64,000 nt of DNA from Tepidibacillus_B infernus (GTDB lineage: Bacteria; Bacillota; Bacilli; Tepidibacillales; Tepidibacillaceae). The DNA lies in NCBI RefSeq assembly GCF_048898065.1, contig NZ_JBLWFI010000003.1, forward strand, positions 5,699 to 69,698. The letters are read 5' to 3'. The position numbers and the translations under genes were made by a program. Below, in pieces: positions 1 to 8,949 of this stretch. The notes beneath the pieces were generated by a model. That model made no database searches and was not told where the DNA came from. It was given only the letters and a program-made list of their open reading frames with translations. The number at the start of each line of letters is the position of its first letter. Positions within the stretch are counted from its first letter, which is position 1.

Positions 1-114
1 CCGCCGAATCGACCGGTCGATCATTATTTCCTTTCCTATTCGCAATTCCCATTTTGGAAGCCCATTCATTCTTTTATTTTGTCCGCCAGCTAACAATATA
101 GAAGTGAAGCCCAT
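1..114 (-). CDS. mobA: MobA-like nucleotidyltransferase, 5' end only
   Basis: Only the first 38 codons lie in the window; the gene runs off the left edge. They include ILLAGG followed by a basic stretch (NKRM), the N-terminal nucleotide-binding loop of MobA-type molybdenum cofactor guanylyltransferases and related sugar-nucleotide transferases. MobA attaches GMP to molybdopterin. The start at 114 is preceded by GGTG nine bases upstream; an in-frame ATG at 129 is possible. It is divergent from the ABC-F gene. The family call rests on the N-terminal loop alone, so another nucleotidyltransferase is possible. Confidence 0.6.
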   Translation of the reverse strand, partial: MGFTSILLAGGQNKRMNGLPKWELRIGKEIMIDRSIRR

Positions 115-159
115 GGCTTTTTTCACCATCTCTACTATTTTACAATATTTTTTACGAAA

Positions 160-177
160 TTGCTCAATCTTGAGCAA
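160..177. promoter_or_regulatory. 18-bp palindrome between divergent genes
   Basis: Perfect 8-bp arms TTGCTCAA / TTGAGCAA with a 2-bp centre lie in the 214-bp gap between the mobA-like gene and the ABC-F gene. The symmetry suits a dimeric repressor operator. The regulator is unknown and no U-tract follows, so it is not an obvious terminator. Nothing else is recognised in this gap. Confidence 0.35.
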
Positions 178-343
178 AGTTATCTTTCATTAATACTAAC
201 TCAAACGACTAAGAAGGAAAAGGATTTTTATCACACATTCTTCATACCTTCTTCTAGAAATTGTGCATTGCAAAGGAAGTGAGTCTTCCACTTGATTGAT
301 AAATAGTATCTACGTTACACTTATGAAAAGAGGTGATTTACTA

Positions 344-2278
344 TTGATATTACTACAAACGAACCGACTTTCAAAATCTTTTATCGTAGAACCTATTCTA
401 TCGGATATTGATATACAAATCCAATCCAATGAACGTGTAGGACTTGTTGGTGTAAATGGAGCCGGAAAATCAACTTTGCTTAAAATCATTGCAGGCGAAA
501 TGCTCCCTGATTCTGGGGAGATTCATCTTGCCAAAAGTGCAACTGTTGGCTATTTAGCTCAAGATAGTGGACTTGATACAGAATTAACCATTTGGGAGGA
601 AATGAAGCTTGTTTTTATAGACCTGATTAAACAAGAACAATCCCTTCGTCGTTTAGAAGAAAAAATGTCTGACCCAACCTATCTCGAAAACGCGACCATG
701 TATGAAAAATTATTAAAAGAATACTCAGAATCGATGGAACGGTTTAAAGATCAAGGTGGATACGAATATGAATCACAAATTAGGGGTGTTTTACACGGCT
801 TAGGATTCCACTCTTTTCCTTATGAAGAAACCTTTATTCACACCTTAAGCGGTGGTCAAAAAACAAGACTTGCTCTAGCAAAGCTCTTATTAATTTCGCC
901 TGATCTTCTTATATTAGATGAACCAACCAATTATTTGGATATTGAAACCTTGACTTGGCTTGAAGCTTATTTAAAATCCTATTCTGGTGCCATCTTAGTT
1001 GTTTCGCATGATCGTTATTTCTTGGATGCCTTGGTCACAGTGATTTATGAAATTGAAAGAACAAAGGCAACTCTTTACGTAGGGAATTACAGTCAATATA
1101 TTGAGCAAAAGGCACAGCAATTAGAATTAACATTGAAAAAATATGAAAAACAACAAGCAGAGATTGCCAAGTTAGAAGATTTCATTCAAAAAAATATTGC
1201 AAGAGCCTCAACCACTAGAAGGGCACAAAGTAGAAGAAAGGCCCTAGAGAAAATCGAAAAAATAGATCGGCCTGTACTAGAACAAAAAAAGGCTTACTTT
1301 ACCTTTGATATCGAGAAACAGAGTGGTACTCAAGTTCTGTCTGTAAAAGACCTTTCCATCGGGATTGGGGCTCGCCATCTATTCGAAAATGTTTCCTTTG
1401 ATATTACAAGAGGGGAACGCGTTGCCCTCATCGGGCCAAACGGGATTGGTAAATCTACATTATTTAAATCCATTTCTGGAAATCCTATTGCAGAGATTCA
1501 GGTCGATGGGATAATTCAATACGGCTCTAATGTAATGATCGGGTATTATGACCAAGAGCAGGATCGCTTGCATTTAGAAAAAAGAGTGATTGATGAAATA
1601 TGGGATGAGCATCCAACGATGTTAGAAAGTGAAATTCGTACCTTATTAGGAAACTTTCTCTTTATTGGGGATGATGTTTTTAAGAAGATAAAAGATTTAA
1701 GTGGTGGGGAGAAAGCTAGAGTTTCCTTGGCAAAATTATTGCTACAAAAAGCAAATTTTTTATTGTTGGACGAGCCTACCAACCACCTAGATATTTTTAG
1801 TCGTGAAGTATTAGAAAATGCACTGATCGATTATCCTGGAACAATCCTCTTCATTTCTCATGATCGTTACTTTTTAAATCGAATTGCAACAAGGACGATC
1901 GAGCTAACAACAGAAGGGGCAACTAATTATTTGGGGAATTATAGCTATTACTTAGAAAAAAAAGCTGAACTAGAGGAACAAACACAAGTTCAATCTACAC
2001 AAATTGAGCAAAAGGCGACGAAACAACAATATATAGAAGAGAAAGAAAGGCAAAAAATAGAAAGATCATTGAAAAGAAAAATTGAAAGTATTGAAGCAGA
2101 GATAGAGAGATTGGAAGAAGAAATAAGAAAAATTGAAACAGAACTTCTTCAGCCAGAGGTTTATTCTGACCATCAACTTTCTTATGCTAAGAATGATGAG
2201 CTTCAACAAATGAAAGTCCAACTAGATCATCTGATGTTACAATGGGAAGAAATTCAGGAGGAGCTAGAAACAATCTAG
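344..2278 (+). CDS. ydiF: ABC-F family ATPase (YdiF-like)
   Basis: A soluble protein with two ATP-binding cassettes and no membrane segments, the ABC-F architecture; family members act on the ribosome in translation or antibiotic protection. Walker A motifs GVNGAGKST (about residue 37) and GPNGIGKST (about 365), signatures LSGGQ (about 168) and LSGGE (about 451), a charged linker between the cassettes, and a C-terminal Glu/Lys-rich coiled coil (about 540-640) are visible. The TTG start at 344 is chosen because AAAGAGGTG lies just upstream and the product then begins MILLQTNRLSKSF, as family members do; a longer frame opens at 296. In B. subtilis ydiF neighbours tsaD, as here at a few kb distance. 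The 3' end overlaps the converging gene by 4 bp. Confidence 0.88.
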   Translation: MILLQTNRLSKSFIVEPILSDIDIQIQSNERVGLVGVNGAGKSTLLKIIAGEMLPDSGEIHLAKSATVGYLAQDSGLDTELTIWEEMKLVFIDLIKQEQSLRRLEEKMSDPTYLENATMYEKLLKEYSESMERFKDQGGYEYESQIRGVLHGLGFHSFPYEETFIHTLSGGQKTRLALAKLLLISPDLLILDEPTNYLDIETLTWLEAYLKSYSGAILVVSHDRYFLDALVTVIYEIERTKATLYVGNYSQYIEQKAQQLELTLKKYEKQQAEIAKLEDFIQKNIARASTTRRAQSRRKALEKIEKIDRPVLEQKKAYFTFDIEKQSGTQVLSVKDLSIGIGARHLFENVSFDITRGERVALIGPNGIGKSTLFKSISGNPIAEIQVDGIIQYGSNVMIGYYDQEQDRLHLEKRVIDEIWDEHPTMLESEIRTLLGNFLFIGDDVFKKIKDLSGGEKARVSLAKLLLQKANFLLLDEPTNHLDIFSREVLENALIDYPGTILFISHDRYFLNRIATRTIELTTEGATNYLGNYSYYLEKKAELEEQTQVQSTQIEQKATKQQYIEEKERQKIERSLKRKIESIEAEIERLEEEIRKIETELLQPEVYSDHQLSYAKNDELQQMKVQLDHLMLQWEEIQEELETI

Positions 2279-4440
2279 CTCCTTTCTTCATTAATAGCTA
2301 AAAATAACATAGGAACTGCTGCAAAGATGATCATCGTTGATGCAGCCACAACACCTGAATCATTTACAAATAAGGCGGTGATCGAAGCAGCAACGATACC
2401 AAAAAAACCATGAAAAACATCAGGGTAATGCTCCATCACTCGTTTCAATGTTCCTTTTGGTTTTAGAAAAATGATTGCCATTGCAAAAATAGAAGTCACC
2501 ATTACCTTACTCCATGAAGAAACTTGTATCAGTTTAAAATTCATGGCTAACTTCCTTTCAATCGTTTGAAAGATCGTAGTGAAATCTCCTTGATAAAGTT
2601 TGGATAATGCTCTACCAATATGTGATTTGCTTTCTATTGGAACGATACTGTTTATAAACAATAGCATACCTAATCCAAAAACCAATATGATTAACATCCA
2701 GATAATCCCTTTTTTGTTAAAGGTTAAGCCAGCAAACCTTATTGTAGCTATTCCCGTACCTACAATCGCAGATATTGCTCCCCCCGCATTCGTTCCAAGC
2801 GTAGGATATAAAAGAATAAAACTAATCCCTGCAAAAACAAATAAGGTAATAAAAAAAGTAACCCCATTCTTTTTCATTTGCAGAAAGTGAGAGATAAATA
2901 ATAAGGTTGCGCCAATATAAACGCCCATAAATTCATTACCAATCCCATAATATCTAGCACCAATGATCGGATCATACCCAAGGTAGGATCTTTTCATCAG
3001 TGGCCCACCCATGAAGGTATCTAAAGTTATGGCTAAAAAAATCAATATACCCACTAGAAAAAAGATTTTAATGGGTTTTAATTGTTGGGCCAACCATGCT
3101 AAAACTAAACTAATTCCAATCAAAGTACCTAGATAAAGGTAGGCGTAATTGGAGATCCAATCAGCTGTGACTAATAGAAGAAACGGCATAAATAACATAC
3201 TTAATAAACCTATTTGAATCCAAGAAAAGCTTCTTTTGTAATTTCTTAACCAAACCCAAATCGATAAAATAAGAATAAAGATTTGCCATCCGACATAAGT
3301 ATATAAAACCGTAGCTCTTGTTCTATATGTGGTAGAAATCTGCTGTATTTCTTCCTCTAAACTAAGGTTCTCATCGATGCTCTTGATTTTTTGGCCCAAC
3401 ATGTATGAAGGCTGTTTAACTTCTAACTTTTCAAGAATTGTCGGCGCGATATCAATATTCGCCACAATTCCTGGTCGTTTCGTGGTACCAGAAATGAGGA
3501 AATTCCCTTGTTCTTGTCCATGATAGACCCAGACTGGAGATAAAAGCATATCCTCTTTTACTGCTTGTTGGCCTACCATTGGGGATAATACAATCAATGT
3601 TTGGTTTTGATTCAGTTGGTTGATGATCGTTTGAATAAATTGGCCTATCTCCTGATAAATGACATTTCTAAGTTGCTCTTCATAGTCGTTGTTCATCTGG
3701 TCTCTAAATTGTTCAAGCCGATATAAATCTCCTAAATCAAAAATAAGCAAATCAGTTAATTCACGATTTTCTCTCCATTTTTCCAACAAGTAGAGATAGT
3801 TTGTTTTTACTCCATAAGGTCTTTTTCGATCCTTGATTAAGGTATTTTCACTTACATCTCCATAACTTAACCCAGTTTGATCCATTGTAATCAATGGTGC
3901 ATATCTTATCCTCTCAAATGTATCATTGTTTCCGTAAACCTTTACCGTCAGGCCTGCCTGTTTTAATGATTCACCTAAGGCTCCAATGTGAAATGGAAAT
4001 TTTTGTACCTGATCTCGTAATTTTTCAATGGGCAGAAAGAGAATCAGATCATCCCTTTCTGCTACTTCTGATCCTGTTTGTTGTTCATATACTTCTAACG
4101 CATTCATTCCTTTGTACTTTGCAATGCTTTCATAAGATTGATACGAATTCCCCATATCACTGACACCGATACCTCTACTCCCTGCTCCAATCGTTAAATA
4201 GCTATTAGCATCACTTCTACTGCTAGCTGAATTAAGGTTCATTGCACCTTTTATCCCATCTTGCTCTAATTGCTTAAATCCATCTATATTTTTATATTTA
4301 GTTTGATCATAAAAAGAAAGTTGATTTATGATGATTAACACAATTTGGTCTTTATTTTTACCAAGGGTATATGAAAAAGACGATCCTATCAAAAAGATCG
4401 TCAATAAAAGGATTACAAACCAACGGTTTAGCTTGGCCAT
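2275..4440 (-). CDS. alkaline-phosphatase-like domain plus polytopic membrane protein
   Basis: 721 residues. An N-terminal signal-anchor (about 8-28) is followed by an extracytoplasmic region of about 350 residues that looks like the alkaline phosphatase/phosphopentomutase fold: a strand IVLIIINQLSF near the start, a SRSDANSYLTIGAGSRG segment and a late region mentioning PTIL. The C-terminal half (about 380-715) has roughly nine to ten hydrophobic segments. The classical metal-binding Asp/Thr set is not clearly complete, so enzymatic activity is uncertain. AGGAGG lies 11 bases before the ATG. It lies 34 bp downstream of the histidine kinase gene and is probably co-transcribed, which hints at a cell-surface role under that kinase. 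I do not recognise a named function. Confidence 0.6.
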   Translation of the reverse strand: MAKLNRWFVILLLTIFLIGSSFSYTLGKNKDQIVLIIINQLSFYDQTKYKNIDGFKQLEQDGIKGAMNLNSASSRSDANSYLTIGAGSRGIGVSDMGNSYQSYESIAKYKGMNALEVYEQQTGSEVAERDDLILFLPIEKLRDQVQKFPFHIGALGESLKQAGLTVKVYGNNDTFERIRYAPLITMDQTGLSYGDVSENTLIKDRKRPYGVKTNYLYLLEKWRENRELTDLLIFDLGDLYRLEQFRDQMNNDYEEQLRNVIYQEIGQFIQTIINQLNQNQTLIVLSPMVGQQAVKEDMLLSPVWVYHGQEQGNFLISGTTKRPGIVANIDIAPTILEKLEVKQPSYMLGQKIKSIDENLSLEEEIQQISTTYRTRATVLYTYVGWQIFILILSIWVWLRNYKRSFSWIQIGLLSMLFMPFLLLVTADWISNYAYLYLGTLIGISLVLAWLAQQLKPIKIFFLVGILIFLAITLDTFMGGPLMKRSYLGYDPIIGARYYGIGNEFMGVYIGATLLFISHFLQMKKNGVTFFITLFVFAGISFILLYPTLGTNAGGAISAIVGTGIATIRFAGLTFNKKGIIWMLIILVFGLGMLLFINSIVPIESKSHIGRALSKLYQGDFTTIFQTIERKLAMNFKLIQVSSWSKVMVTSIFAMAIIFLKPKGTLKRVMEHYPDVFHGFFGIVAASITALFVNDSGVVAASTMIIFAAVPMLFLAINEERS

Positions 4441-4474
4441 CGTGATTACATCCTCCTAGACAAGACATCATTAC

Positions 4475-6223
4475 CTATTCTTGCCCGTCAATAAAAGAAT
4501 CATCCGTCTGTATTGGGAAAAATAAAACTACCTTTGTTCCCTCACCTTGGGTACTAAAGATTTGCAAATCGCCATCATGGTTCTTCATAATTCGGAAAGA
4601 TACTGGAATGCCTAACCCTGTCCCATCATGCTTTGTTGTGTAGAAAGGTTCATATACCCTTGGTAACTGTTCCTCTGGAATACCTTCCCCATGGTCAGTA
4701 AAGATTACTTCAATTCTTTGCTGTATAGGATTATACAAAGAAGCTATCTCCATGATGCCACCTTTCTTCATGGCTTGAATTGCATTTCGAATCATATTAA
4801 CAAAAACTTGTTTGATTTGCCCTTCGTCAATAAAAACAAGGGGGAGTTCCTCTTGCAAATCCGTTACTAATTCAACATTATACATTGCCCCTTCTGCACT
4901 CATAAAAGTAATGGTTTCTTTAATAATCTGATTAATTTGCATCCACTTCTTAAATGAATCACTAGGATTAGCTAGTAACAACATTTCTTTAATAATTTCA
5001 TTAATACGATTAATTTCATCTAAAACAAGATGAATGTATTGTTTCTTATCATTATCCTTTAATTCATTTTCAAATACCTGTATAAACCCTTTAATGGTGG
5101 TAAGAGGATTTCTAATTTCATGGGCGGTTCCTGCAGCCAATTCACCAACTACGGCAAGCTTTTCTGCCCTTTGGATTTGTTGTTCTAGTTCAACCATCAG
5201 CGTAATATCTTTATAAATCCCCATCGCACCGATTTGTTTTCCCTGCTCATTCCTTAGGATACGAGTTGTAATCATCAGAAAAACCTTTTCACCGGATACA
5301 TCAATCATTTCTTTCTTATAATTGCTATATTCTCTTCCTGAACGCAAGGTCTGAGTCAATTTAGTAAAAATGGTTTTCCGTTTTATAAAGACATCATCAT
5401 AATACTTGCCAAGTACCTCTTCTGTTTTAAATCCAGTCATTTCCTCTGCACCACGATTAAAACCGTTGATCACGCCAAAGTTATCCACAGTAATCACACC
5501 ATCTGAGATATGATCCAACATCACTTTGGCATGTTGTTCTACTTTTCGTAGTCGATTTTGCTCTGAGATATCTATAAATGTACTAATAATCCCAATCATC
5601 TGTTTTGATTCAGAATCATATAACGGTTTTGTTGAGGTCATCACCGGGATCTCCCGACCATCTTTTGTTGGGCAGAAGCTTTCAAAACCAAAAAAAGATT
5701 CCCCAGAATGTAAGGTTTTCCAAAATACATATTCACTATGATTCAGAATATTACCTTTTACAGTAAATCGTTCAATTTCTTCTTTAGTATAACCTGTAAT
5801 TTCATATGCTTTTTGATTTACATACATCACTTTGCCTTGGTCATCGTAGAATATAATGCCTAATGGAATACTATCTAAAATTGCTTTATTTATCCTTTGT
5901 TTGTTTGATAAATTTTCGTTTATATCATTTACTGATTGGGCGATTTCACCAAAATGATCATCAGCCACTGATAATGGTTTTCCTGTATTTCTTAAAGAAT
6001 CTAACTCTTCTTTTAATTGTCGTAAGCGCATTTGTGTTCTTTTTTCTACCGACTTTGCAACCATAACCGCTAATAATATAGAGAATAACAGCATTCCCCA
6101 AAATAGATAAGGACTTAATTGATTCTGTAAATCATAAGATTCATTTTTATCGATTAACAGGAGCATAGGGACTAAAATAAAGATAAAAACTTTTAAATAA
6201 TGATGACTAGACCAATCTTTCAC
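4475..6223 (-). CDS. PAS-containing sensor histidine kinase
   Basis: 582-residue membrane kinase of the sporulation-kinase style. Two transmembrane segments near the N-terminus (about 10-27 and 33-52) are joined by only a few residues, so there is almost no external sensor loop. Two PAS domains follow (about 112-220 and 235-350; motifs GIIFYDDQGKVMYVN and GVINGFNRGAEEMTGF), then a HisKA H-box AHEIRNPLTTIKGF (His about 368) and a HATPase domain with N-box NMIRNAIQAM, GEGIP and GTGLGIP. The GTG start has AAAGGGG ten bases upstream. No response regulator is adjacent, so it is an orphan kinase; Spo0F or a similar partner is possible by inference. Confidence 0.88.
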   Translation of the reverse strand: MKDWSSHHYLKVFIFILVPMLLLIDKNESYDLQNQLSPYLFWGMLLFSILLAVMVAKSVEKRTQMRLRQLKEELDSLRNTGKPLSVADDHFGEIAQSVNDINENLSNKQRINKAILDSIPLGIIFYDDQGKVMYVNQKAYEITGYTKEEIERFTVKGNILNHSEYVFWKTLHSGESFFGFESFCPTKDGREIPVMTSTKPLYDSESKQMIGIISTFIDISEQNRLRKVEQHAKVMLDHISDGVITVDNFGVINGFNRGAEEMTGFKTEEVLGKYYDDVFIKRKTIFTKLTQTLRSGREYSNYKKEMIDVSGEKVFLMITTRILRNEQGKQIGAMGIYKDITLMVELEQQIQRAEKLAVVGELAAGTAHEIRNPLTTIKGFIQVFENELKDNDKKQYIHLVLDEINRINEIIKEMLLLANPSDSFKKWMQINQIIKETITFMSAEGAMYNVELVTDLQEELPLVFIDEGQIKQVFVNMIRNAIQAMKKGGIMEIASLYNPIQQRIEVIFTDHGEGIPEEQLPRVYEPFYTTKHDGTGLGIPVSFRIMKNHDGDLQIFSTQGEGTKVVLFFPIQTDDSFIDGQE

Positions 6224-6320
6224 AAATGATGAACCCCTTTCAAATAGCTACCTCACTATTCCCTCCATCATTTCTATATTTTTGCTAGAAATCCTGTCTG
6301 AAAAATTGTGAAATTTTCAA

Positions 6321-6512
6321 ATATCCACATATCCACAATATTATTCACATTCTGATCCTGCTTTAATTCTATTTTGACCCTACTTATCAACATAATTCAC
6401 AATTTCTGGTTAAAAAATTGTCCATAACCCATTAATTTTTCATCCCTGATGGTACCTTGCATACCAATATCTATCCACATATCCACAATACTGTGGATAA
6501 ATTATATCCACA
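6321..6512. promoter_or_regulatory. DnaA-box cluster
   Basis: Nine sites resembling the DnaA box TTATNCACA lie within 192 bp. Full matches are TTATTCACA at 6341-6349 and the reverse-strand TTATCCACA at 6492-6500. One-mismatch forms are ATATCCACA at 6321, 6329, 6479 and 6504 and CTATCCACA at 6471; weaker ones are TTATCAACA at 6384 and TAATTCACA at 6393. There is no dnaA or dnaN nearby, so this is not the usual oriC. From memory, B. subtilis has a DnaA-box cluster near gcp (tsaD)/ydiF that influences initiation; the shared gene context supports the same role here. Confidence 0.65.
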
Positions 6513-6525
6513 ATGCATAAGAAAA

Positions 6526-6682
6526 GGTTTGTATATTCCATCGCGCTCCGTCATCCGTGCCCTTCTATGAATAAAGATTAAGGAGAGAAGGGCACTTCTG
6601 AAGGCACACAAAGTGTACAAGTCGTGCTACACAGCTAAAGCTGCTAGTCACGCTATGTCGCAGCTTATGGAATATACAAACC
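6526..6682 (+). repeat. branched dispersed repeat, long copy A
   Basis: 157-bp element bounded by perfect 16-bp inverted repeats, GGTTTGTATATTCCAT at the left end and its complement at the right end. Inside are a 10-bp inverted repeat GTGCCCTTCT/AGAAGGGCAC and small hairpins (ACAC-AAA-GTGT and CAGCT-AA-AGCTG), so it can fold into a multi-arm junction. It is nearly identical to the copy at 55295 and is shortened at 62424. The left flank TAAGAAAA is shared by all three long copies; about 45 bp of right flank is shared only with the copy at 62424. No reading frame is present. Confidence 0.85.
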
Positions 6683-6722
6683 CCTAAATGACAAGTGGAA
6701 GAAACTTATACTTTATTATCTT

Positions 6723-6757
6723 TTAAAAAAGACTTACTTGTGAAGTAAATCTTTTTT
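6723..6757 (-). terminator. terminator of the tsa operon
   Basis: On the minus strand a stem of about 12 bp with one mismatch and a short CACA loop is followed by a run of T residues, 13 bp after the tsaD stop codon. Confidence 0.75.
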
Positions 6758-6769
6758 TGCATGTAACTA

Positions 6770-7774
6770 TTAAACTGTAGTTAATGCCAATCCAGCCACA
6801 CCATTTAAGTCTAATGTACTCCATTTCCTTTTAATATGATAGAAGTATCCAGCACTTGCAATCATCGCCGCATTATCTGTACATAAAGCTAATGGAGGAA
6901 TGGTTAACTCAACATCAAGTTGCTTGCAGACATGTTGCAAGTTTGAACGTAAACCTTGGTTTGCTGCAACTCCTCCAGCTAAAATAAGGTGTTTTACCTG
7001 TTTTTCCTTAATCGCTCTCATTGTTTTTTCAACTAATACCTCTACTACAGCCTCTTGGAAACTAGCCGCCATATCTTCTTGTGAAATCTTGGTGCCTTTT
7101 TGTTCAGCATGATGCATTGTGTTTATCACTGCTGATTTCAAACCACTAAAGCTAAAATCATAACTATCATCCATTAATGCCCTTGGTAGTGGAATTACAG
7201 GCTTTCCCTCTTTAGCTAGACGATCAATATGGGGACCGCCTGGATAAGGTAACTTTAATACCCTTGCAACTTTATCGTAAGCTTCACCAGCCGCATCATC
7301 TCTTGTTTGACCAAGGATTTCAAATTGAAGATGATCCTTCATATAGACCAATTCAGTATGTCCTCCAGAGACCACCAATGCAATCAATGGGAATTGAAGA
7401 GGTTTAACTAAATGGTTTGCATAGATGTGACCAGCAATATGATGAACACCAATTAGAGGAATTTCTTTGGCGAAAGCAATAGCTTTGGCTGCAGCAATTC
7501 CCACCAATAATGCTCCAATCAGACCTGGCCCGTAAGTTACAGCTACAGCAGAAATATCATCTAAGGTTAGATTCGCTTCTCTTAGTGCCTCATCTAAAAT
7601 AAAATTAATCCCTTCTACATGTTTCCTTGATGCTACTTCGGGAACAACCCCACCAAACCTCTTATGAACGTCAATCTGGGAGGAAACGATATTGGATAAA
7701 ATGGTTTGGCCATCTTTAACCACAGCCACAGAAGTTTCATCACAACTTGTCTCAATCGCTAAAATATAAGTCAT
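6770..7774 (-). CDS. tsaD: tRNA N6-threonylcarbamoyladenosine transferase TsaD
   Basis: TsaD transfers the threonylcarbamoyl group from its AMP adduct to A37 of ANN-reading tRNAs, working with TsaB and TsaE in the cytoplasm. The 334-residue product begins MTYILAIETSCDETSVAVV and carries the metal-binding HHIAGH motif (about 107-112), SGGHTEL, and the C-terminal GGVAANQGLR and CTDNAAMIA segments of the ASKHA fold. The ATG at 7774 is chosen: GGGTGA lies 7 bases upstream and the codon overlaps the rimI stop as ATGA. It is the last gene of tsaE-tsaB-rimI-tsaD, an order shared with B. subtilis ydiBCDE. Confidence 0.96.
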   Translation of the reverse strand: MTYILAIETSCDETSVAVVKDGQTILSNIVSSQIDVHKRFGGVVPEVASRKHVEGINFILDEALREANLTLDDISAVAVTYGPGLIGALLVGIAAAKAIAFAKEIPLIGVHHIAGHIYANHLVKPLQFPLIALVVSGGHTELVYMKDHLQFEILGQTRDDAAGEAYDKVARVLKLPYPGGPHIDRLAKEGKPVIPLPRALMDDSYDFSFSGLKSAVINTMHHAEQKGTKISQEDMAASFQEAVVEVLVEKTMRAIKEKQVKHLILAGGVAANQGLRSNLQHVCKQLDVELTIPPLALCTDNAAMIASAGYFYHIKRKWSTLDLNGVAGLALTTV

Positions 7775-8235
7775 TCCAAATTCACCCACATGATTATTGC
7801 ATCTTCCATTGTATCTGCATAATAATTTTTACGTAATCCTTCTTCTTTAAAGCCTAGTTTCCGGTATAAATTTTGAGCAATCTGATTAGAAACCCGAACC
7901 TCTAACGTCATGCTTTTGGCCCCAAACATTTTTGCTATGGCCATTAAATGCCTCATCATCAATTCTCCTAATTTTTGTCCTCTAGCATGGGGATGAATCG
8001 CAATATTTGTTACATGTGCTTCGTCTAGAATAATCCACATTCCTGCATAGCCAACAATATCTCCTTCTATTTCTAGAACATAATATTGGGCAAATCGATT
8101 CGTCGTCATCTCACTAACAAAGGCTTCCTTCGACCATGGTTTGGAAAATGAGGCTTGCTCCACATTCCACATTTGCTCTACATCTTCAATATTTGCTTTT
8201 CTAATATTAAGTTGTTTTTTCCCCAAACAAAACAC
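7771..8235 (-). CDS. rimI: ribosomal protein S18 alanine N-acetyltransferase RimI
   Basis: GNAT-fold acetyltransferase of 154 residues that in E. coli acetylates the N-terminal Ala of ribosomal protein S18. The acetyl-CoA loop is seen as IAIHPHARGQKLGELMM, followed by LEVRVSNQIAQNLYRKLGF and a Tyr-rich C-terminal part typical of RimI. The GTG at 8235 follows directly on the tsaB stop; a TTG at 8226 with AGGTG six bases upstream is an equally good start. Its place between tsaB and tsaD supports RimI over other GNAT proteins. Confidence 0.92.
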   Translation of the reverse strand: MFCLGKKQLNIRKANIEDVEQMWNVEQASFSKPWSKEAFVSEMTTNRFAQYYVLEIEGDIVGYAGMWIILDEAHVTNIAIHPHARGQKLGELMMRHLMAIAKMFGAKSMTLEVRVSNQIAQNLYRKLGFKEEGLRKNYYADTMEDAIIMWVNLE

Positions 8236-8949
8236 CTAACCTTTAGCAAGTTTTTGTTTTTCTAACCATTTTACTTCTGCTTCAGCTAACTGTAAGTACG
8301 CTGGGGCGAAATCAAAGGTGTTGTCTACCGTACCTGTCAGATACTGCTGATAGGCAAGCCACCCTATCACACTAGGCCGAGGTAGATTAAAAGGAGAAGA
8401 TGAATATGTTGCATATTCGCCTAAAAATTCATCGATTTGTGTTTGATGTAGGGAAACATCATCTCCGACAAATAGGACTTGCTCTTCTCTTTTTTTAAGA
8501 ATTTGTAGCCAGTCAGAAAGTAAAATAATCCGGTCATATTCAAGGTTGCTCCAGCTGTCATTTCTTTGTTGGTAAAGGCCAACATAAGCTTGTCCCCTAC
8601 GAGCATCGATAAGAGGTGAAATCACTCCTGGAAATGAATGTTGTTGATACGCCATGGTTTCTAATGTAGACACTCCTACAATCGGTATATTTTGAGCCCA
8701 AGCAAAGGTTTTTGCAGTTGTTACGCCAATACGAACACCGGTATAGGACCCAGGTCCTTTTGCTACTGCAACAAGATCAATTTCATTAGGACTCCATTTT
8801 ACCTCATCAAAAAGTTGGGCGACAGTTGGCATTAAACGAATAGAATGATTTTTTCTGAGGTTCGTTGTCATCTCTGCATAGATCTTTTTTTCGTCTAATA
8901 AAGCAACCCCCATAACCGCTGTAGATGTATCAATCGCTAAAATCTTCAT
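8236..8949 (-). CDS. tsaB: tRNA t6A biosynthesis protein TsaB
   Basis: 237-residue ASKHA-fold paralogue of TsaD that lacks the metal-binding His motif and acts as its non-catalytic partner in the TsaBDE complex. MKILAIDTSTAVMGVALL at the N-terminus and AKGPGSYTGVRIG (about 70) are diagnostic. The ATG at 8949 is preceded by GAGGAG; longer in-frame extensions fall inside tsaE. The gene overlaps tsaE by 20 bp, suggesting translational coupling. Confidence 0.95.
   Translation of the reverse strand: MKILAIDTSTAVMGVALLDEKKIYAEMTTNLRKNHSIRLMPTVAQLFDEVKWSPNEIDLVAVAKGPGSYTGVRIGVTTAKTFAWAQNIPIVGVSTLETMAYQQHSFPGVISPLIDARRGQAYVGLYQQRNDSWSNLEYDRIILLSDWLQILKKREEQVLFVGDDVSLHQTQIDEFLGEYATYSSSPFNLPRPSVIGWLAYQQYLTGTVDNTFDFAPAYLQLAEAEVKWLEKQKLAKG

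Noticed and set aside
6321..6512. Replication origin (oriC) at the DnaA-box cluster
   Set aside because: No dnaA, dnaN, rpmH or gyr genes nearby and only two full-consensus boxes; a secondary DnaA-binding locus fits better.
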